Below are positions 1-9,058 of a stretch of 28,309 nucleotides of DNA, in pieces (the first letter of the stretch is position 1; each line of letters begins with the position of its first letter). The notes under the pieces are model-generated. The model was not told the DNA's origin, searched no databases, and saw nothing but the letters and a program-made list of their open reading frames with translations. This DNA comes from GWC2-40-17 sp035400705 (lineage in GTDB: Bacteria; Patescibacteriota; Patescibacteriia; Magasanikbacterales; UBA10003), in the NCBI GenBank assembly GCA_035400705.1, contig DAOMZV010000009.1, forward strand, positions 1 to 28,309, in the 5' to 3' direction. A program made the translations under genes and the position numbers.

Positions 1-1242
1 AATTTCATCTTGGCGACGATAACGTTTTCCCACCGAACCTGTCTCATCAAATTGGACATTCCAAAAAGGACGCAGCTCCTGGGCAATTTCTTCGGCTAAA
101 GTAGCCAAGGGTTCTTTTTTAGACAAAGGAAAAACAGCTATTTTAACTGGTGCTAAATCATAAGGCAACCGCAAGACTACTTCTTCTTCTTTAGCTGATT
201 CGGTAGTAGTAGTTCGACCGCCTTTTATTTCCTCAAAAGCCTCGGTTAATACTGCCAACATTGTTCTTTGTAACCCAAAAGATGGCTCAATAACATGGGG
301 TAAAAATTTTTCGTTAGTTTCTGGATTAAGATAAGTTAAATCTTCTCCACTAAATTTTTGGTGCCGAGTTAAATCATAATCGGTGCGATAGGCTAAACCG
401 TATAACTCTTTTTGTCCAAAAGGATAATTATATTCTATATCCACCGTGCGTCTAGAATAAAAAGCGCGTTCTTCTTCTGAAATTTCATGAAAAAATAAAT
501 TAGTTTCTTTTAAACCTAAAAAATTACACCATTTTTTCATTAATTCTAGCCATTCTTCAAAATGTTTTTCCCAATTTTTAGGATCAATAAAATATTCAAT
601 TTCCATTTGCTCAAATTCTCTTAAACGAAAAATATAGTTCTCAATCGTGATCTCATTACGAAAAGCCTTACCAATTTGACCAATACCAAAAGGCAACTTT
701 TTTCGCATAGTCTGTTGCACATTTTTATAATTCACAAAAATACCTCCAGCAGTTTCTGGACGTAAAAAAGCCGGGGCGCTGGAATCTTCTACTGGGCCAA
801 TAAAAGTTTTGAACATTAAATTAAATTGTCGAGACTCGGTTAATTCACCGCCACACTCCGGACATTTTAATTTTTTAATTTCCGTCGGCTGATCTTTATC
901 ATAACCAGGTTTTAAACCAATAGATTCTAAAAGATGATCGGCTCGGAAACGTTGATGACATTTTTTACAATCTACCAAGGGATCAGAAAAATTTTGCACA
1001 TGACCTGAAGCTTCCCAAATTTTAGGATTCATTAAAATTGAGGAATCTAAACCAACCATATCCCCTCTTTCTCGGACAAACATGCGCCACCAAGCTCGTT
1101 TAATATTATTAATCAGTTCCACTCCTAAAGGGCCAAAATCATAAATTGCGGAAAAACCACCGTAAATTTCCGAGGATGGGAAAATAAACCCTCGACGCTT
1201 GCACAAAGAAATCAGTTTGTCCATTTTTGATAATTCTGCCAT
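1..1242 (-). CDS. glyS: Glycyl-tRNA synthetase, single-chain class II type (3' end outside window)
   Basis: Charges tRNA-Gly with glycine in the cytoplasm. The reading frame opens with ATG at 1242 and stays open to base 1, giving 414 N-terminal residues; the remaining C-terminus lies beyond the window. Visible signatures are a class II motif 2 (FRNEI, about residue 192), a RPETAGGIFVNY block, and the family's motif 3 block PHVIEPSFGLQRT (about residues 315-327). Two CxxC pairs near residues 90 and 127 (CKKC, CPEC) fit the zinc-ribbon insertion of this enzyme type. The last residues (ETGSVGKRYRRQDEI) belong to the C-terminal anticodon-binding domain. This is the homodimeric archaeal/eukaryotic-type GlyRS, not the alpha2beta2 GlyQ/GlyS enzyme; the symbol follows common usage. 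The start lies 9 nt after the frr stop, so both are probably on one transcript. Confidence 0.95.
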   Translation of the reverse strand, partial: MAELSKMDKLISLCKRRGFIFPSSEIYGGFSAIYDFGPLGVELINNIKRAWWRMFVRERGDMVGLDSSILMNPKIWEASGHVQNFSDPLVDCKKCHQRFRADHLLESIGLKPGYDKDQPTEIKKLKCPECGGELTESRQFNLMFKTFIGPVEDSSAPAFLRPETAGGIFVNYKNVQQTMRKKLPFGIGQIGKAFRNEITIENYIFRLREFEQMEIEYFIDPKNWEKHFEEWLELMKKWCNFLGLKETNLFFHEISEEERAFYSRRTVDIEYNYPFGQKELYGLAYRTDYDLTRHQKFSGEDLTYLNPETNEKFLPHVIEPSFGLQRTMLAVLTEAFEEIKGGRTTTTESAKEEEVVLRLPYDLAPVKIAVFPLSKKEPLATLAEEIAQELRPFWNVQFDETGSVGKRYRRQDEI

Positions 1243-1251
1243 ATGTTTCAA

Positions 1252-1803
1252 TTAAATCGTCATTATTTCTTTTTCTTTTTCTTCTGCGATTTGTTTTAAT
1301 AAATTATTTTGTTCTTGAACCATCTTATCTAACTTTTCTTGAAAAGAAAATCTTTGGTCTTCGTTAATGGATTTAGCTTTTTCTTCCTTAGCAATTCCTT
1401 CTCTTATAGAATCACGCAATTGGCGTAAGGCAATTCTAGAAGCTTCTAATTTTTGATTAACTACTTTAAGCAATTCTCGACGAAATTCTTCCGTCATGGG
1501 AGGCATGACTAATCTAATTACCTTGCCGTCATTAACCGGATTTAAACCAATATTTGAAGCAATAATTGCCTTTTCAATGTCTTTCAAAACGGTTTTGTCC
1601 CAAGGTTCAATCGTAATAGTTTTGGGATCTGGAACAGTAATTGAAGCTACACCCCGTAAATTCATTTTACTTCCGTAAGCCTCAATCAAAACCGAATCTA
1701 AGATTGCGGCATTGGCCCGGCCAGTGCGCAGATGGCTCAATTCTTCTTTTAAGTGTTCGGTATTTTTTTTAAAATCGGGAGAATAATTTTCTAGATTAAA
1801 CAT
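1252..1803 (-). CDS. frr: Ribosome recycling factor
   Basis: With EF-G it splits post-termination ribosomes into subunits. The 183 residues match the normal family length of about 185. The N-terminal helix carries the family block HLRTGRANAAILD, followed by domain II (SITVPDPKTITIEPWD) and the long C-terminal helices of the three-helix bundle (ELLKVVNQKLEASRIALRQL and the lysine/glutamate-rich tail). Nothing appears to be missing. It sits 5 nt downstream of the lipoprotein gene and 9 nt upstream of glyS, consistent with co-transcription. In many bacteria frr follows tsf and pyrH, which is not the arrangement here. Confidence 0.97.
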   Translation of the reverse strand: MFNLENYSPDFKKNTEHLKEELSHLRTGRANAAILDSVLIEAYGSKMNLRGVASITVPDPKTITIEPWDKTVLKDIEKAIIASNIGLNPVNDGKVIRLVMPPMTEEFRRELLKVVNQKLEASRIALRQLRDSIREGIAKEEKAKSINEDQRFSFQEKLDKMVQEQNNLLKQIAEEKEKEIMTI

Positions 1804-1808
1804 AAATT

Positions 1809-2879
1809 TTATTTTTTAATACTTTGGCCAAAACCAAAATACATTATTTTAGGATCAATGGGGTCAATGATTAAAAAAGTTGGCGGACGAGTGCTAGGCA
1901 ACTTTTGAGTTTGCCACTGAACACCACCATCAACAGATTTGTAAAAAGTACTGGCCGTGGCATAAAAAATTTCCTTAGAATTTTTAGGGTTGACAGTTAC
2001 TACCTTAATTTCCGCTCCATTAGGCGGGGTTAATAAATTTAAAGCCTCCCAAGTTACTCCACCATCTCCAGTTTTAATTAAGCCGTATTGTGAAGCTAAA
2101 AGAAAACTTTCAGATTTGGCATCAATTAAAACTAAATCTTGATAAACATAAGCTCCGCCATACTTTTTTAAACCCTCATTCATATCAGTCCAAGAAATTC
2201 CGGCATCACCACTACGATACAAGCCTCTTTCCTGAGTAGCTACGTAAATAATTTTGCTATTAGTTGGATTGATAATAATCTTAGCCAAAGGGTTTTCAAA
2301 ACGTTTGATTACTATCCAAGTCTTTCCTCCATCACTACTTTTGAGGAAATCACCAACGCTATTTCCAGCATATAAAACAGAGCTAGAAAAAGGATCAGTT
2401 ACAATTTGTCCTAAACTTGCTTCAGTTCTACCTTCTTGATAAACCGGGGTAAAAATTCGACCACAATCTTCTGTTTTTAAAATCAACTTACCAAGGGTGA
2501 TATAAATTAAGCACTTATTTTTATAATCAACTGCCACACCACTAACCGTTCCGGCCTTAATTTGTTCCGGTCTTTGCCAACCAGAGCCAGCATTATAACT
2601 AAACAGCAAACCAGTGTTCAATCCAGTTAAATAGAGAGCGTTGTGATCACTAGGATCAAACACTAACCCGGTAACCGCTTCTTTGGAAAAATCCTTCTTT
2701 TCCCCACCGACAGAAAAAATTTGAGTCGCCTGACCCCAAGTCACGCTTTTATCAACGCTTTTAAAAATACCACCGTCAACAACATTTTGATTACCACTGC
2801 CACCAACTTGGATACAACCGGCGCCACCCAAAACTAAGCACGCAGCTGTAATAAAAAAGAAAAAAATAAATCTGCGCAT
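1809..2879 (-). CDS. Exported Asp-box (BNR/sortilin-like) beta-propeller protein, likely lipoprotein
   Basis: A 356-residue protein with an N-terminal hydrophobic signal (about residues 4-20) ending in GGAGC, so Cys22 may be lipidated; the -3 residue is Gly rather than the usual Leu, so the lipobox is imperfect. The rest is built of repeats carrying Asp-box motifs (S-x-D-x-G-x-x-W): SSDGGKTW, SGDAGISW, TGDGGVTW and SVDGGVQW are clear, and SYNAGSGW and a copy near residue 43 are degenerate. Such repeats form beta-propellers in sialidases, photosystem assembly factor Ycf48 and sortilin-type proteins. No sialidase catalytic residues were identified, so a binding or scaffold role at the outer face of the membrane is more likely than hydrolysis. 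It lies between holB and frr in the same direction; no functional link is evident. Confidence 0.8.
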   Translation of the reverse strand: MRRFIFFFFITAACLVLGGAGCIQVGGSGNQNVVDGGIFKSVDKSVTWGQATQIFSVGGEKKDFSKEAVTGLVFDPSDHNALYLTGLNTGLLFSYNAGSGWQRPEQIKAGTVSGVAVDYKNKCLIYITLGKLILKTEDCGRIFTPVYQEGRTEASLGQIVTDPFSSSVLYAGNSVGDFLKSSDGGKTWIVIKRFENPLAKIIINPTNSKIIYVATQERGLYRSGDAGISWTDMNEGLKKYGGAYVYQDLVLIDAKSESFLLASQYGLIKTGDGGVTWEALNLLTPPNGAEIKVVTVNPKNSKEIFYATASTFYKSVDGGVQWQTQKLPSTRPPTFLIIDPIDPKIMYFGFGQSIKK

Positions 2880-2886
2880 AAATCAA

Positions 2887-3858
2887 TTAATAATAAATAA
2901 GAATTAAATTTTCTAAAATTAAACGCGGATGGACATTTTGCCTCAACAAAACAACAGCTCGGTTTATTTCCTCAATCATTTCTTTTATTTTTTCTAAACT
3001 ATACCTTAAAAAAATAGTTTTAATTTGTTCTGAATAACTAACATTTTTAATCATTTTCTCCAGCCCACCAACTCTAACCATTAAGGAATCACGCCAAAAA
3101 CTTAGCCAAATTTCTAAAATTACAATCAAATTTTCTCGAGCTGCTGTATGATCATCCCGATCTTTAAACAAGGGTTCAATTTTTTGCCAACGTTCTTGTA
3201 AAGACCCTTCAAAAGTTGACAAAAATCGACTTGACTCATTTTTATAAAAATTATATTCCGCGCTATTGGCAAATAAATCATTTGCTCGTTCTGGTTGGTT
3301 AGCTGCTATGCGAGAGATTTCTTCGGCTAATTCTTTATTCGCTCCCTTAACCACCAAATCGTCATAAATTTTTTTAGTTGCTACGGAAAAAAATCTAATT
3401 ATCTGGCAGCGCGATCTAATGGTTGACAAAATTTTATTTTCATCTGTGGCCAATAAAATAATTAAAGCCTTTTTGATTTTTGGTTCTTCCAATGTTTTTA
3501 ATAAAGCATTGGCAGCGGATTTACTTAAAAATTCCGCATCTTTTATGACTACAATTTGTTGCCCCTCAATAAAACTACTGTGATTTAAATAATCACCGAC
3601 TCGACCAACCTCTTCAATTGAAATTTCTTTATGTAATCGATCAGTTTTACTATCCCGACTTCTTTCTATCACCAAAATTCCTGTTTCAGATATCTTCCTC
3701 CAATTCCATGGTTTTTTTAAAACCAAACTGAGTAATTCTTCTACAGCTTGATGTTTGCCAGTTCCTTTTGGTCCAACCATTAAATAAGCGTGTGAGAGAG
3801 TTCCCTTATCAACACAAGAACGCAAAAAAGACATTTGATTTTCGTGTCCCACCATCAT
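2887..3858 (-). CDS. holB: DNA polymerase III delta' subunit (clamp-loader ATPase family)
   Basis: Clamp-loader subunit that helps place the beta sliding clamp on DNA. The 323 residues begin with the typical GHENQMSFL segment, then a Walker A-like loop GPKGTGKH (29-36), a Walker B-position strand QIVVIKDAEFLS (about 101-112), the family block LLKTLEEP (119-126) and the SRC motif in TIRSRCQ (146-152). The C-terminal part is helical, as in the collar domain. The four-cysteine zinc module normally between Walker A and Walker B is missing: the corresponding loop has no cysteines. DnaX normally keeps both the zinc module and a long C-terminus, so delta' is the better call. It is 53 nt downstream of the GT4 stop and 7 nt upstream of the lipoprotein gene. 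Confidence 0.85.
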   Translation of the reverse strand: MMVGHENQMSFLRSCVDKGTLSHAYLMVGPKGTGKHQAVEELLSLVLKKPWNWRKISETGILVIERSRDSKTDRLHKEISIEEVGRVGDYLNHSSFIEGQQIVVIKDAEFLSKSAANALLKTLEEPKIKKALIILLATDENKILSTIRSRCQIIRFFSVATKKIYDDLVVKGANKELAEEISRIAANQPERANDLFANSAEYNFYKNESSRFLSTFEGSLQERWQKIEPLFKDRDDHTAARENLIVILEIWLSFWRDSLMVRVGGLEKMIKNVSYSEQIKTIFLRYSLEKIKEMIEEINRAVVLLRQNVHPRLILENLILIYY

Positions 3859-3911
3859 AATTTCTACCGGCTTATTTTAGCTTAAAATTTCTTCTTTCAA
3901 CTATATCATTT

Positions 3912-5039
3912 TTAAAGACTCTCGGCAACCTTAAAAATATCCTGGGCTGTTTTGCGCCAATCAAATTCTTGAGCTCGGTTTAAACCCTTTTCCACTAAAG
4001 CCTTAACTAAATTTTCTTGGGTAGAAATTAAGTACATGGCTTTACTAATTTCCTGAGGTTTATATGGATTAACTAATAAAGCGGCACCGCCAGATACTTC
4101 CGGCATAGAAGTTAAATTGGAGGTTATTACTGGCACACCCATAGCAAAAGCTTCTAAAATTGGTATTCCAAAGCCTTCATAAAAACTAGGTAAAAGCAAA
4201 GCTTGAGCTCCTGCCATCAAAAATGGAACATCGCCCTGCTCTACCCAACCGGGAATAATAATGTCGCCAGCAAAAGGAGAATTGGCAATTTCTTGAGTTA
4301 CTTTTTCAAAACCAAAACCGGGCTTACCTAGCAAAACTAATTGCCAAGATTGAGTCGATTTTTGACGAAAAAAATTAAAAGCTTGAATTATACCAACGGT
4401 ATTCTTTTTTTCTTCTAAGCGACCGATGCTAAAAAAATAATTACCGGTCAAACCGTATTTTTTAATGACTGATGCAGATTGATTTTTTTGAGACAATTGA
4501 AAAGATTGTTTGTCAAAAGCATTATAAACAACTTTAATCTTGTGAGAATTTTCTTTAAAAAAATAAGATAACTCTTGAAAAACAAATTGTGATGGCACTA
4601 TCACCTGCCCCTTTTTTAAAGCAAACCATGTAGCAAAATAAGTATAGAATCTTTCGAAAAAAGAATAGCCCTTAGCAAACCTCACTCCGCCCAAATCATG
4701 AATTGTAATTAAAGTTTTAGCTGGACATACTAAAGGTAAAACATGAGCAGGAACAAACAAAATAATTTCTTCTTCTAAATGTTGTTTTTTAAAATGATAA
4801 ATTTCATAAGATAATCGCAGCTGAGTCCACAATCTTTTTGGCGGCCAAGCCAAAATTTTTTCTTGCCAATTTGACGGCAGAACCCCCAACTCGCCTTTTA
4901 ATTTCTCTCTAGTATAAAGCACGACTTGCCAATCTGAGGGAATAATTTTTTTCAATTCTTGTATCACAAAATAGGCGTACCACTCTACCCCTGTTTTTTT
5001 TTCATTATTAGCCCGAGAAGCATCAATTAAAAAATACAT
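3912..5039 (-). CDS. Glycosyltransferase, GT4-like (GT-B fold)
   Basis: Transfers a sugar from a nucleotide-sugar donor, probably to a surface glycan or lipid precursor; donor and acceptor cannot be read from the sequence. The 375 residues show the two Rossmann halves of the GT-B fold. The C-terminal half has GRLEEKKN (206-213), the glycine-rich region LLGKPGFGFE and the EX7E donor-binding block SFYEGFGIPILEAFAMG with Glu288 and Glu296. The N-terminal half has the acceptor-side segment ITIHDLGGVRF (111-121). There is no signal peptide or membrane span. The gene follows a terminator and has its own promoter-like sequence whose predicted start point falls 1-2 nt before the ATG, so the mRNA may be leaderless. 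Confidence 0.88.
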   Translation of the reverse strand: MYFLIDASRANNEKKTGVEWYAYFVIQELKKIIPSDWQVVLYTREKLKGELGVLPSNWQEKILAWPPKRLWTQLRLSYEIYHFKKQHLEEEIILFVPAHVLPLVCPAKTLITIHDLGGVRFAKGYSFFERFYTYFATWFALKKGQVIVPSQFVFQELSYFFKENSHKIKVVYNAFDKQSFQLSQKNQSASVIKKYGLTGNYFFSIGRLEEKKNTVGIIQAFNFFRQKSTQSWQLVLLGKPGFGFEKVTQEIANSPFAGDIIIPGWVEQGDVPFLMAGAQALLLPSFYEGFGIPILEAFAMGVPVITSNLTSMPEVSGGAALLVNPYKPQEISKAMYLISTQENLVKALVEKGLNRAQEFDWRKTAQDIFKVAESL

Positions 5040-5047
5040 AACATTTG

Positions 5048-5076
5048 ATTAAATCTTAACAAACTTTAACTGACAA
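5048..5076 (-). promoter_or_regulatory. Sigma70-type promoter for the GT4 gene (possibly leaderless)
   Basis: On the minus strand TTGTCA (5076-5071, 5/6 to consensus) and TTTAAT (5053-5048, 5/6) are separated by 17 bp. The expected start point is 5041-5039, directly at the ATG at 5039. It lies just beyond the mreB terminator, as expected for the first promoter of a new transcription unit. Confidence 0.6.
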
Positions 5077-5080
5077 ATCA

Positions 5081-5113
5081 AAAGCCCTCTTTGCAAAAGA
5101 GGGCTTTTTTGAT
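5081..5113 (-). terminator. Intrinsic terminator downstream of mreB
   Basis: An 11-bp perfect stem (5081-5091 with 5097-5107) with a 5-nt loop; the core is GCCCTCTT/AAGAGGGC. Minus-strand reading gives a short U-run after the stem, and plus-strand reading gives a longer one, so the structure may work both ways. All nearby genes are on the minus strand, so its main job is to end the 10080-5121 operon. Confidence 0.85.
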
Positions 5114-5120
5114 AAACAAT

Positions 5121-6128
5121 TTAACGAGTGGCTAGAATTGATCTTTTATACGACTCTAAATTTTCTAAAGCAATACCAGCTCCTTTAACCACACAAAAAA
5201 CTGGATCGTCAGCCACAAAAGCTGCAACCCCGATAGATTTAGAGAACATGATGTCAATATTTCGCAACTGAGAAGAACCACCCGACAAAACCATACCCTT
5301 ATTCATCACATCAGCGGATAATTCTGGGGGTGTGTCATACAACACTTCTTTGAGCGCGGCAATTAGACCGCTTAAATCATCTTGAACTGCTTCGGTAATA
5401 TCATCAGAAGTTAAAGTAATGGTTTTGGGTAACCCAGAAACAACGTCCCGTCCTTTAACTTCCATAAACAGTTTTTTTTCTAAATAAGTGGCGGAACCAA
5501 TTTCCACCTTTGCTTCTTCAGCAGTTCTTTCTCCAATTGCCAAATTATATTTACGACGCACAAAATCTTGGATTGAACGGTCTAACTTATTACCACCAAT
5601 TCTCACGGAACGACTACAAACAATTCCACCTAAAGACAAAATAGCCATTTCCGCAGTGCCACCCCCAATATCTACAATTAAATGACCGGAAGCGCTCCCA
5701 ATAGGAATATCAGCTCCAATAGCCGCCACGATAGGTTCTTTAATAATATAAGCCGCCCGAGCCCCCGCAGCGATAGTAGCATCAATAACAGCCCTTCTTT
5801 CGGTTGAAGTAATACCTCCGGGAACAGAGACCATTACTTCTGGTCGAAACAAATGAACCCCACCTAAAGCTTTATTAATAAAATATTTTAACATCGCCTC
5901 AGTAGATTTATAATCAGCAATCACCCCATCTTTTAAAGGACGACTGGCCACAATCGTATCGGGGGTTCGTCCCAACATATCATAAGCTTCTATACCTACG
6001 GCTAAAATTTTATTGTCAGTTTTTGAAACAGCCACAACTGAGGGTTCGTGAACCACCACGCCCCGCCCTGGTACATAGACCAAAATGCTAGTTGTACCCA
6101 AATCGATAGCTAATTTCTTTAAAAACAT
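5121..6128 (-). CDS. mreB: Rod shape-determining protein MreB
   Basis: Actin-like ATPase that polymerises under the membrane and positions cell-wall synthesis. The 335 residues match the family length. ATP-site motifs are intact: phosphate-1 DLGTTS (9-14), phosphate-2 DIGGGT (153-158), the KEP block with Glu131, and the adenosine loop GMVLSGGSSQL (278-288). The amphipathic N-terminus seen in Gram-negative MreB is short here (MFLKKLAI). It is the last gene of the operon: its ATG is 3 nt after the DUF4012 stop and a terminator follows 8-40 nt after its own stop. mreC, mreD, rodA and pbp2, the usual partners, are not beside it. Confidence 0.97.
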   Translation of the reverse strand: MFLKKLAIDLGTTSILVYVPGRGVVVHEPSVVAVSKTDNKILAVGIEAYDMLGRTPDTIVASRPLKDGVIADYKSTEAMLKYFINKALGGVHLFRPEVMVSVPGGITSTERRAVIDATIAAGARAAYIIKEPIVAAIGADIPIGSASGHLIVDIGGGTAEMAILSLGGIVCSRSVRIGGNKLDRSIQDFVRRKYNLAIGERTAEEAKVEIGSATYLEKKLFMEVKGRDVVSGLPKTITLTSDDITEAVQDDLSGLIAALKEVLYDTPPELSADVMNKGMVLSGGSSQLRNIDIMFSKSIGVAAFVADDPVFCVVKGAGIALENLESYKRSILATR

Positions 6129-6131
6129 ACT

Positions 6132-7565
6132 CTATTTAAATTCAAATTCTCGATTCACGCTTAAATCTGTCTCTTGAAAAAAATGCTTTTCTCCCTCTGT
6201 CTTATCAAAATTTAAATCTACTGTCAATGAATTATTGAGGGTTCCCAATTGTTTTTGAACAAATAATGTGTACAGATTATTTTTGATTTGATTACTAATG
6301 CGTTCGGGCAATAAATACTCTACTGTTAAAGTTTTTTTAGTTTGCGGTTCGATAGACATAAAACCACCAAAGAAAATTTTGTCCAACTCGGAACCGACAT
6401 CGGGAGCGACGGATTTTTTTTCTTCATTAATAAAACCTTCGGCTTTAACTAAAGCTGAACCTTGGGGAACATAAATTTTTGTATAAGTCCGATAACGAGT
6501 AGTACGCCAATCAAATTTACCTCTATGATCATACTCAATCCTAACCTGAGCTAGATAGTTATCTCCGGAAGGTTTAAGTGTGTAAGTAATTTTTCTTTTA
6601 ACCGCTAAATCAGTCTTTAAACTAGCCAAATTGCTATCAGTTACCAAAAGATAATCACTGTCAGTTTTTTTAATAATGCCGGCCCAATCTTTTTTTTCCA
6701 AAATATTTTGCAAACTATTATTATTACTAAAAATCATTATTTGTTTTTCTTCTAACAAATCGGAAATTCCCGCCCAAATTTCGCCCCAACGCCAAGGAGG
6801 TAAGGACGACAATTTACTCATTAAAGCCCGGCTAAGATCTCCGATAATACTTTTTCTATCTTCTACTGCTTGACCAATTTCTTTATAACCATACTCTACA
6901 TGATATTCTAAATCCTCGGTAAAATTATCCGAAGTAAATTCCTTTCCGTTAATGATTAAGGGGCCACTAATTGCCATCATTTTTTCCACAACAGTTGGTG
7001 TAATGCCAATTACCCCATCAATCTTACTGCCCTCGCCCCCCCCTTCAAAACGATAAAACCAAAGAGCGTTTTTAGCTGACACGGAAAAATCCGGCGACCA
7101 ATTAGAATCACGAAAATACCAATAAGCCTGTTTCATATAAGTGCTGATTGGGTAGGGTGGTTTAATTTTAAAATCTTTAGGCGCTGACCAATCTAAATTT
7201 TCTGAACCATTAGTTTCTAAAATTTCTATCTTGCCTTTGTTAATCCGCAAAACGGCATAACTACCAATAAAACCACCTCCGGGCCTGATTTCTGTATTAT
7301 TCAAAAAAAGAACTAAATAAGTTTGGGAACGATTAAAACCTAAAAAATCGGGTATTAAAGAAACTGTTTCTTGAACTGTTTTAAAGTTGGAAAAAGGAGC
7401 AGAATTAATTTGACTACCTCCCATCAAATCATTTTTATAAATTTTAAACAAAAAGCCACCAATTAAAAGGCAAGCTAACAAAATAAAAATTAGCCAACCA
7501 ATAACATGCTTTTTCTTTTTGGAATGGTTAATAGGAAATTGAAATGTTGATTTTTTTCCCAACAT
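6132..7565 (-). CDS. DUF4012-family membrane-anchored protein
   Basis: A 477-residue protein with a basic N-terminus (SKKKK), one transmembrane helix (about 22-41) and a large domain expected outside the membrane. The hallmark of DUF4012 is the block LVLFLNNTEIRPGGGFIGSY (84-103), followed by a conserved-looking region with GGEGSKIDGVIGITP near residues 174-188. No biochemical role is established for the family. It is common in CPR and Actinobacteria, often in polysaccharide or envelope gene clusters. Here it lies between a membrane glycosyltransferase (8 nt upstream) and mreB (3 nt downstream), which supports an envelope role. Confidence 0.85.
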   Translation of the reverse strand: MLGKKSTFQFPINHSKKKKHVIGWLIFILLACLLIGGFLFKIYKNDLMGGSQINSAPFSNFKTVQETVSLIPDFLGFNRSQTYLVLFLNNTEIRPGGGFIGSYAVLRINKGKIEILETNGSENLDWSAPKDFKIKPPYPISTYMKQAYWYFRDSNWSPDFSVSAKNALWFYRFEGGGEGSKIDGVIGITPTVVEKMMAISGPLIINGKEFTSDNFTEDLEYHVEYGYKEIGQAVEDRKSIIGDLSRALMSKLSSLPPWRWGEIWAGISDLLEEKQIMIFSNNNSLQNILEKKDWAGIIKKTDSDYLLVTDSNLASLKTDLAVKRKITYTLKPSGDNYLAQVRIEYDHRGKFDWRTTRYRTYTKIYVPQGSALVKAEGFINEEKKSVAPDVGSELDKIFFGGFMSIEPQTKKTLTVEYLLPERISNQIKNNLYTLFVQKQLGTLNNSLTVDLNFDKTEGEKHFFQETDLSVNREFEFK

Positions 7566-7573
7566 AATTTTTT

Positions 7574-9055
7574 TTATTTTTTCTTGGCTACATAAAAACC
7601 AAGATATTTACCCAACATTAAACGAGTTTGAGCATCAATTGATGGCACGGAGCCAAATAAAATAAAACTCACTGGAAGCAATATCCATTGTAAAACCATA
7701 CCCAAATAATCCCAAAAACCTTTTTTTCCAGCCGTCGATGGGTCGGGTAACAAAGTTAAACTAAAAACAGCAGAAGCCAACATACCAATCATTGATAAAT
7801 TCATTAAATTTTCTAGAGTAAAGGGAGTGTTCTGATAAATAGCCATACCCCGAACTTTTTCCGGCGCCAAATACAAGGGCAAACGACCTAAAATAAAAAT
7901 TAGCAAAGGAGCAATGGCCCAAGAGTAAACACCTTCTCCCTGATTAAAAAGATACTTTATTTTTTTTCTCCAAGGAATATGTTTGTGTCTACGAAAATGC
8001 CACACCATAAAAGGCACGTGCTCCACCCCCCAAGCCCAGCGTCGTTGCTGCTTATACAAATTTTTTAAAGAATCCCAAAAAGTTTCACCTTTGGCTGTAT
8101 ACATAGAAACCGGTAGATACATCGGCTCCACCCGATAATCTCCGCCGTAGCGTAAAAAACATTGCAAAAAAATTCTGGAATCTTCCGTCACTATATTTTT
8201 TTGCCAAAAACCTACATCCACTAAAGCTTTGAAAGACATGCTATGGGAAGAAAAGGTAAACAACCGGTCTGGCCTTTCTAATTCGGTCATAATCCAAAAA
8301 GTAGTACTCAAAGCGCTAATTCTTAAAATAGGGTTTGATTCCCAAATGTTGTTGTTATATAAAGCCACTGGCTGATAAGAAGCTCGCAACGGATTTTTAG
8401 TAGTGGAATATAAAAAAGATAAATAAGCAAAATAGCTAGCGTGGACTCGGGTATCAATATCAAAAGCAGAAACAATAATATCTTCATAGGATATTCGCCA
8501 ATTATCAATCATTTCTTTGACCAAGTGACCAGTATAATTTAAATTGGAACCCTTACCGGGAATTTCTCCAGTTAAATCTCTAGGGTGTAAGGTAACAATA
8601 AGATGTTTAAAAAATTTGGAATATTTTTCCTTAATTAAAGAGGAGGTTTTTTCAAAATTTTCTTGGTCTCTTTCTTCACCGCACAAAACCACAATGAATT
8701 TATCAGTGGGATAATTAACTTCTGTTAAACTTTTCATTGTGGCATCGATTATTTCCACTGATTCTTTATACGTTGGTAGAAAAATTAAATGATTCAGACG
8801 TTCCCAATTAGGAACCTCTTGCTTCAATTTGGTTAACCATTGAGTTTTTAAGGTTCTTTTCAAACGAAAACTGGAAACAAAAAGATAAAAAATAAAATAA
8901 GTCACTCTTAAAAACCAATAAACATCAAAAACAATAATAAAATAAATTAGCCAAAGCGGTTTTATAAAAGACAAAACCACAGACAAAACAAGGGTTAGCC
9001 AAATTAATGCTCCTGGTAATATTTCTAAAAACCTATATTTAAGATAATCCGACAT
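7574..9055 (-). CDS. Membrane glycosyltransferase family 2 (processive, cellulose-synthase-like)
   Basis: A 493-residue GT-A enzyme embedded in the membrane. Two N-terminal hydrophobic segments (about 14-34 and 35-60) precede the catalytic domain, and about three or four more follow it (about 376-396, 415-436, 450-472). Catalytic motifs of processive GT2 enzymes are present: the DxD metal site FDIDTR (Asp199, Asp201), the TED motif (290-292, general base Asp292) and QQRRW (336-340), which in cellulose and hyaluronan synthases binds the growing chain. The product is unknown. The start is 3 nt after the upstream stop. There is no PilZ domain, so c-di-GMP control of the cellulose synthase type is not expected. 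Confidence 0.9.
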   Translation of the reverse strand: MSDYLKYRFLEILPGALIWLTLVLSVVLSFIKPLWLIYFIIVFDVYWFLRVTYFIFYLFVSSFRLKRTLKTQWLTKLKQEVPNWERLNHLIFLPTYKESVEIIDATMKSLTEVNYPTDKFIVVLCGEERDQENFEKTSSLIKEKYSKFFKHLIVTLHPRDLTGEIPGKGSNLNYTGHLVKEMIDNWRISYEDIIVSAFDIDTRVHASYFAYLSFLYSTTKNPLRASYQPVALYNNNIWESNPILRISALSTTFWIMTELERPDRLFTFSSHSMSFKALVDVGFWQKNIVTEDSRIFLQCFLRYGGDYRVEPMYLPVSMYTAKGETFWDSLKNLYKQQRRWAWGVEHVPFMVWHFRRHKHIPWRKKIKYLFNQGEGVYSWAIAPLLIFILGRLPLYLAPEKVRGMAIYQNTPFTLENLMNLSMIGMLASAVFSLTLLPDPSTAGKKGFWDYLGMVLQWILLPVSFILFGSVPSIDAQTRLMLGKYLGFYVAKKK

Positions 9056-9058
9056 AGC

